Source of the DNA: Anaerocolumna jejuensis DSM 15929
GTDB taxonomy: Bacteria; Bacillota; Clostridia; Lachnospirales; Lachnospiraceae
Length of the DNA stretch: 64,000 nucleotides
Direction of reading: 5' to 3'
Assembly: GCF_900142215.1 (NCBI RefSeq)
Contig: NZ_FRAC01000024.1
Coordinates: 1 to 64,000 of the forward strand
Positions within the stretch are counted from its first letter, which is position 1. Each line of letters starts with the position of its first letter. Shown here piece after piece: positions 60,001 to 64,000 of this stretch. Below the pieces are notes generated by a model, which saw only the letters and a list, made by a program, of their open reading frames with translations, did no database searches and was not told where the DNA came from. Position numbers and translations under genes: made by a program.

Positions 60001-61332
60001 ATGCCGAAGGGAAAAAGAAAACTGGTAAAATGTATTGTTTGCGGTGAGATTTTTGATTCAGAGCTTGACACCTGTCCCGTATGCGGAGTGGGCAGGGAAT
60101 ATTTTATTCCCTATGATGAAGAAGATATCCGGTTCAGTAAGGATACGGAAGAAACCTTTGTTATACTGGGAAATGGTGCGGCAGGAATCAGTGCTGCCGA
60201 AGCCATACGGGAGAGAAATGACACCTGCTCCATCCTTATGATTTCCAGAGAAGCAGAGTACAGCTATAACAGGCCGATGCTGACAAAGAGCTTAAGCTCC
60301 CTTATTTCGGCACAGGAAATCCTGATGCATCAGCCGGAATGGTATGAGGAGAATCACATAACCAATCTATTGAATTCGGAAGTAACAAAGCTTGATACCA
60401 GTAACAAGACCATTGAGTTAAAGGATGGCAGAAGGATTGCTTACGATAAATGCATCTATGCACTTGGAGCAGAATGTTTTGTTCCGCCGATTAAGGGCAG
60501 TGATAAGCCGGAGGTAATTGCCATACGTAATCTGGAGGATGTAAAGAAAGCAAGGGCATTAGGAAGCAGTGCCAGGAAAGCCGTTGTAATCGGCGGAGGT
60601 GTCCTGGGGCTGGAAGCTGCCTGGGAGCTTAGTAAATTATGCGAGGTAACCGTACTTGAGGTGGCGGACAAGCTAATGGTAAGACAACTGGATGACAAGG
60701 CCGGAGAAGTATTGGGAGAGCTGATAAAAAAAGCCGGTGTCAAATTTCGCGTAAATGCCTCCATTACTGAAATAACGGGAGAGGAAAAAGTAACCGGAGT
60801 TGCTTTAAGGGATGGTGAAGTCTATGAAGCTGACCTGGTAATTATATCCTGCGGCATCAGAGGCAATGTAGAGCTTGCCAGGGAAAGCGGAATTACCGTT
60901 CAGAAGGCCATTGCAGTAAATGAGAAAATGGAAACCAATGCGGAAGGTATTTATGCCTGCGGTGACTGTGCGGAGTATAGGGGTGCTAATTATGCGGTCT
61001 GGTCTCAGGCAGTCCAGATGGGAAAAACAGCAGGGGCCAATGCGGCGGGTGATACTGTGGAATATGAACCGGAAACGCCTGCCCTGAGCTTTGAAGGTAT
61101 GAAAACGGCACTGTTTGCCGGCGGGGACAATGGTAAAAATCCGGAGCTTGAATACCAGACCCTGGAATACAGTAATTTAGAAGACGGTAATTACGAAAAA
61201 TATTACTTTCATAATAACAAGCTGGTAGGTGCCATACTGATTGGGGATACCCGTAAGATGGTTAAAGTAACAGAGGGCTTGAATGTAGGATGTTCTCTTA
61301 ATTATGTAAGGAACAACGTCATCCATCCATAA
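60001..61332 (+). CDS. FAD/NAD(P)-dependent oxidoreductase with N-terminal rubredoxin-like domain
   Basis: 443 aa. Residues 10-40 hold CIVCGEIFDSELDTCPVCGV, a CxxC...CxxC iron or zinc site like rubredoxin. The flavoprotein follows: VILGNGAAGISAAEAIRERN (FAD), VVIGGGVLGLEAAWELSKLC (NADH) and GIYACGDCAEYRG. It resembles NADH:rubredoxin oxidoreductases, used in oxygen or peroxide removal by anaerobes. Start is ATG 60001 after AGGAGG; the frame upstream to 59866 runs through the preceding terminator. Confidence 0.88.
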   Translation: MPKGKRKLVKCIVCGEIFDSELDTCPVCGVGREYFIPYDEEDIRFSKDTEETFVILGNGAAGISAAEAIRERNDTCSILMISREAEYSYNRPMLTKSLSSLISAQEILMHQPEWYEENHITNLLNSEVTKLDTSNKTIELKDGRRIAYDKCIYALGAECFVPPIKGSDKPEVIAIRNLEDVKKARALGSSARKAVVIGGGVLGLEAAWELSKLCEVTVLEVADKLMVRQLDDKAGEVLGELIKKAGVKFRVNASITEITGEEKVTGVALRDGEVYEADLVIISCGIRGNVELARESGITVQKAIAVNEKMETNAEGIYACGDCAEYRGANYAVWSQAVQMGKTAGANAAGDTVEYEPETPALSFEGMKTALFAGGDNGKNPELEYQTLEYSNLEDGNYEKYYFHNNKLVGAILIGDTRKMVKVTEGLNVGCSLNYVRNNVIHP

Positions 61333-61416
61333 TCAACGGTAAATAACGGCTGCGCTATGGAATACTTTTTTATAATTATCATATAGATAAGTAATTACTT
61401 TTTGGAGTAAACCGCC

Positions 61417-63117
61417 ATGGATGAGGCTGACAGATATAAGATTACCAGTGAGGATTATGCCGATATAATATTGGAGGATTGGAGCAATACAGAGGCAGCC
61501 CGTAAATTTTCCGGGGACTTTGTTAACCATATCAATAACGATATTGCTTTTGCGTACATTCCGATGGATAGAATGACTCTGGACAGTATCAATAAATTCG
61601 GATATTACTCCATTCCCGGATGCTATGGGCTTATGAAGGCTGAGACCGGGTGGGAGCAATTACCCGATTCAAACCCTGATAGCTTTAACGGATATGTTGG
61701 TAACGGTGTGCTGTTAGGATTTGTGGATACGGGAATAGACTACCGGCATCCTGCCTTTATAGGGAAAGATAACACTACCAGAATTGTATCTATTTGGGAT
61801 CAGACTATAAATAGCCAGGGGTATCCGGAAGGGCTCTATTATGGCACGGAATATAGCAGGGAACAAATTAATGCCGCACTGCAAAGCCCGGACCCACTGT
61901 CCGTCGTACCCGTAACGGATAATATCGGGCATGGGACCATGATGGCTGGTATTGCCTGCGGCAGCCAGGATGAGGCAAATCATTTTCAGGGGATTGCGCC
62001 GGAGGCTGAGCTTGTTATAGTGAAATTAAAGCCGGCAAAGCAGTATTTAAAGGAAATATTTATTATTCCCGATGAAGTTCCCTGTTATCAGGAAAATGAC
62101 ATTATGGCAGGTGTTGAATACCTAAACCGTGTGGCAGGCTTACTTAACAGGCCCATAGTCATTTGCCTGGGAGTTGGAAATAATATGGCAGACCATGCCG
62201 GACTGCGTATCAGCAGCCGCTTCTACGCCTCTCTGGGTGAAAAGCCAGGTTTTGTGTTTGTCACAGCCGCAGGAAATGAAGCAAACCGCAGAAACCATTA
62301 TTACGGAAATATTGCGGACAATGTCACAATGGATTATGTAGAGCTCCATGTGGGAGAAAAGAATCCTGGATTTATGATGCAGTTTTGGGGACAGCCGCCC
62401 AATTTCTTCTGGATTGATGTATATATGCCCTCCGGGGAATTCCTTGTCCGTATTCCGCCGGTGGACGGACAGACCATGGTAGAAAGACGGGACAATACGT
62501 TAGTGGTAGTGGACAGTATGCTGGGCATTCCATCCAACCACAATCAGTCCATCATATTCCGGTTCCGTAATCCCGCAGAAGGAAACTGGACATTCATGGT
62601 ATTTGGTTCCATGGGGGATTTGCCGAGAGAATTTCACTTTTGGCTCACTCTTCATAACTTTTTAGAGGAAGGCACTTATTTTTTAAACCCCAATATTTAC
62701 ACTACCATAGTGGGGCCGGCTAATTCTACAGGTCTGCTGACGGTCACGAGCTATGACATAAATACCGGGAAACTGGATTTTTACAGCAGCAGAGGCTTAA
62801 ATGTCGACCAGTTCCTAAAGCCGGACATTACAGCGCCGGGGATTAACGTGCTCGCTCCCTTCCCGGATTACACCTATGCAGCCGCCAGCGGCAGCAGTAT
62901 TGCGGCTGCTTATACGGCGGGTATAACGGCCCATATGCTCCAATGGGGAGTTGTAGAAGGCAGGGCAGCTTTTTTAAATACTCCACATGTAAGGCATATT
63001 TACCAGCTAAGCGCAATAAGGGAAAAGGACAGGGATTATCCCAATGAAGACTGGGGCTATGGGATATTAAATCCCAAGGGGATTATGAGTACTATGAGAG
63101 ATTTTATGTCCTTCTGA
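61417..63117 (+). CDS. S8 subtilisin-like protease, Csp type
   Basis: 566 aa, no signal peptide. The triad is intact: Asp in LGFVDTGIDYRHPA, His in GHGTMMAGIACG, Ser in ASGSSIAAAYTAG; the oxyanion Asn is in TAAGNEANRR. A 230-residue jelly-roll-like insert between the His and Ser regions and the N-terminal prosegment (about 1-70) match the Csp germination proteases of clostridia, which cleave pro-SleC in spores. The usual GTSMA is GSSIA here. The role in germination is inferred from family and the spore-former background. Confidence 0.88.
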   Translation: MDEADRYKITSEDYADIILEDWSNTEAARKFSGDFVNHINNDIAFAYIPMDRMTLDSINKFGYYSIPGCYGLMKAETGWEQLPDSNPDSFNGYVGNGVLLGFVDTGIDYRHPAFIGKDNTTRIVSIWDQTINSQGYPEGLYYGTEYSREQINAALQSPDPLSVVPVTDNIGHGTMMAGIACGSQDEANHFQGIAPEAELVIVKLKPAKQYLKEIFIIPDEVPCYQENDIMAGVEYLNRVAGLLNRPIVICLGVGNNMADHAGLRISSRFYASLGEKPGFVFVTAAGNEANRRNHYYGNIADNVTMDYVELHVGEKNPGFMMQFWGQPPNFFWIDVYMPSGEFLVRIPPVDGQTMVERRDNTLVVVDSMLGIPSNHNQSIIFRFRNPAEGNWTFMVFGSMGDLPREFHFWLTLHNFLEEGTYFLNPNIYTTIVGPANSTGLLTVTSYDINTGKLDFYSSRGLNVDQFLKPDITAPGINVLAPFPDYTYAAASGSSIAAAYTAGITAHMLQWGVVEGRAAFLNTPHVRHIYQLSAIREKDRDYPNEDWGYGILNPKGIMSTMRDFMSF

Positions 63118-63166
63118 ATTCTGATAATGGATTAAACTGGCAAATGGAAGTTTTTCGCAAGGGGAC

Positions 63167-63396
63167 GGCAGTTTGCACAAAATAGAAAGCTTCCTGCTTC
63201 ATTCCAATGTATAAGAAGTCCTAATTCTCTGAAGCTTTTGTGCTGGACATATCATCAAACAGATAACTCGCAAAGCTTGAGTGCACTTAGTGAACTCAGA
63301 CAATCTGTTTGATGATATAGCACAAAAGCTTCAGAGAAAAGGACTTCTAATACATTTCCATAGGCGCAGGAAGCTTTCTATTTTGTGCAAACTGCC
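63167..63396. repeat. long palindromic repeat (family A-like), copy 4
   Basis: About 230 bp: left arm from GGCAGTTTGCACAAAATAGA, right arm ending TCTATTTTGTGCAAACTGCC. The inner stem CTCTGAAGCTTTTGTGCT and ATATCATCAAACAGAT pair perfectly with their partners. The 37-nt loop has AACTCGC and GAACTCAGACA, as in copies 1-3. Stems are unrelated to the other copies. It lies between the protease and hydrolase genes. Confidence 0.8.
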
Positions 63397-63605
63397 TTAG
63401 GTATTGGAAGCAGGGCATTTGTCGGGCTAATACTGATAATGATTCGGGTGTCATAAGTAAATATCAATTTATAAAATGTATACCTGGAGTATAAAATTAT
63501 ACATGGACGATAACTGAGATTAATTTATGGCACCTGAATAATAATTTGTGGCAAATTCCTAATACTGGAATATTCTGATAGTAAAATAGTAATAATGGTG
63601 CACAT

Positions 63606-64000
63606 ATGGAATATTACATTACCGTAGAACCCGGTGTTAGAATTTATATCAATGATATAAATCCCCAGGGGGAGAAACCTATTTTATTTATGCATGGATG
63701 GCCTGCAAATCACCATTTGTTTGAATACCAGTATAACGAACTGATACAAAAAGGATACCGCTGTATCGGCATGGATGTCAGAGGCTTCGGAAAGTCGGAT
63801 AAACCGGTGTACGGCTACGATTATGATACCTCGGCGGATGATATCCGCTGTGTTATTGAAACCATGAATTTAAAGAACCTCACATTACTTGGACATTCAA
63901 CTGCCGGGGCTGTGGCAATTCGCTATATGGCAAGGCACAGAGGCTGCGGTGTGTCCAAATTAGTCCTCTGTGCGGCAGCTGCTCCCAGTCTTATAGAAAG
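63606..64000 (+). CDS. alpha/beta hydrolase, 5' part (cut by window edge)
   Basis: 131 codons visible. PILFMHGWPANHHLFEYQYN carries the oxyanion HGW, GMDVRGFGKSDKP the conserved strand-4 turn, and LLGHSTAGAVAIRYMARHRG the nucleophile elbow GHSTAG. This is the haloperoxidase/epoxide-hydrolase-like branch. The acid and histidine lie beyond the window. The ribosome site is weak (GGTGCACAT). Substrate unknown. Confidence 0.88.
   Translation, partial: MEYYITVEPGVRIYINDINPQGEKPILFMHGWPANHHLFEYQYNELIQKGYRCIGMDVRGFGKSDKPVYGYDYDTSADDIRCVIETMNLKNLTLLGHSTAGAVAIRYMARHRGCGVSKLVLCAAAAPSLIE

Overview
The window reads as chromosome of an endospore-forming anaerobic member of the Lachnospiraceae (Clostridia), probably close to Anaerocolumna/Lachnoclostridium. 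The grounds are complete spoIIA and spoVA operons, a Csp-type subtilase, a Clostridium-type xylose isomerase, a T-box ahead of valS, Lachnospiraceae-restricted protein families (DUF5717/DUF5716-like, DUF6514, DUF4250) and strong purine-rich ribosome binding sites. No rRNA, tRNA or CRISPR array was found. Assignments come from reading motifs, not from searches.

Layout. 1-790: end of an IS630-family element, then palindromic repeat debris. 792-3714: xylA-xylB. 3974-7755: an accessory patch with a methyltransferase, a transposase remnant, and a PAAR-like/DUF4474 effector-type gene with a lipoprotein and a small acidic protein; its upstream block is duplicated. 7921-12571: TetR/HXXEE pair and an XRE-PLDc_N-ABC operon. 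12856-18306: a eukaryotic-type hisA carrying two in-frame palindromic repeats, a methyltransferase, hslO, and a GH94 phosphorylase. 18491-29012: an XRE repressor facing a strong promoter and an unidentified ncRNA, then purC, purF, purB and purA with small stress/regulatory genes between them. 29466-37682: a CobD/HisC-like aminotransferase and a four-gene operon of unknown function (giant helical protein, Hsp70/actin-fold ATPase, TPR protein, membrane coiled-coil protein). 37775-42392: T-box-valS and a TPR protein. 42672-48363: spoIIAA-AB-sigF and spoVAA-AB-AC-AD-AE, the latter interrupted by palindromic repeats. 48658-55600: PBP1A, DUF6514, yigZ, DUF4250, rarA. 56087-63117: amtB-glnK with a leader attenuator, LytTR-DUF3021, DUF975, a rubredoxin-like flavoprotein and a Csp-like protease. 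The window ends inside an alpha/beta hydrolase gene.

The most unusual content is not the genes but several families of palindromic repeats. One family forms 230-300 bp near-perfect inverted repeats (29159-29456, 53291-53537, 53599-53898, probably 63167-63396, and a half copy at 303-371). Their loops are conserved while their stems differ by compensatory changes. A second family of about 78 bp sits in frame inside hisA and also splits the spoVA operon. Smaller hairpin families (GGGCTGCTGC stems; a CCATATNTTCCAGC loop) lie after genes. The best candidates for something undescribed are the covarying palindromes, the protein-tolerated repeat in hisA, the XRE-controlled ncRNA at 19055-19275, and the 30699-37682 operon.
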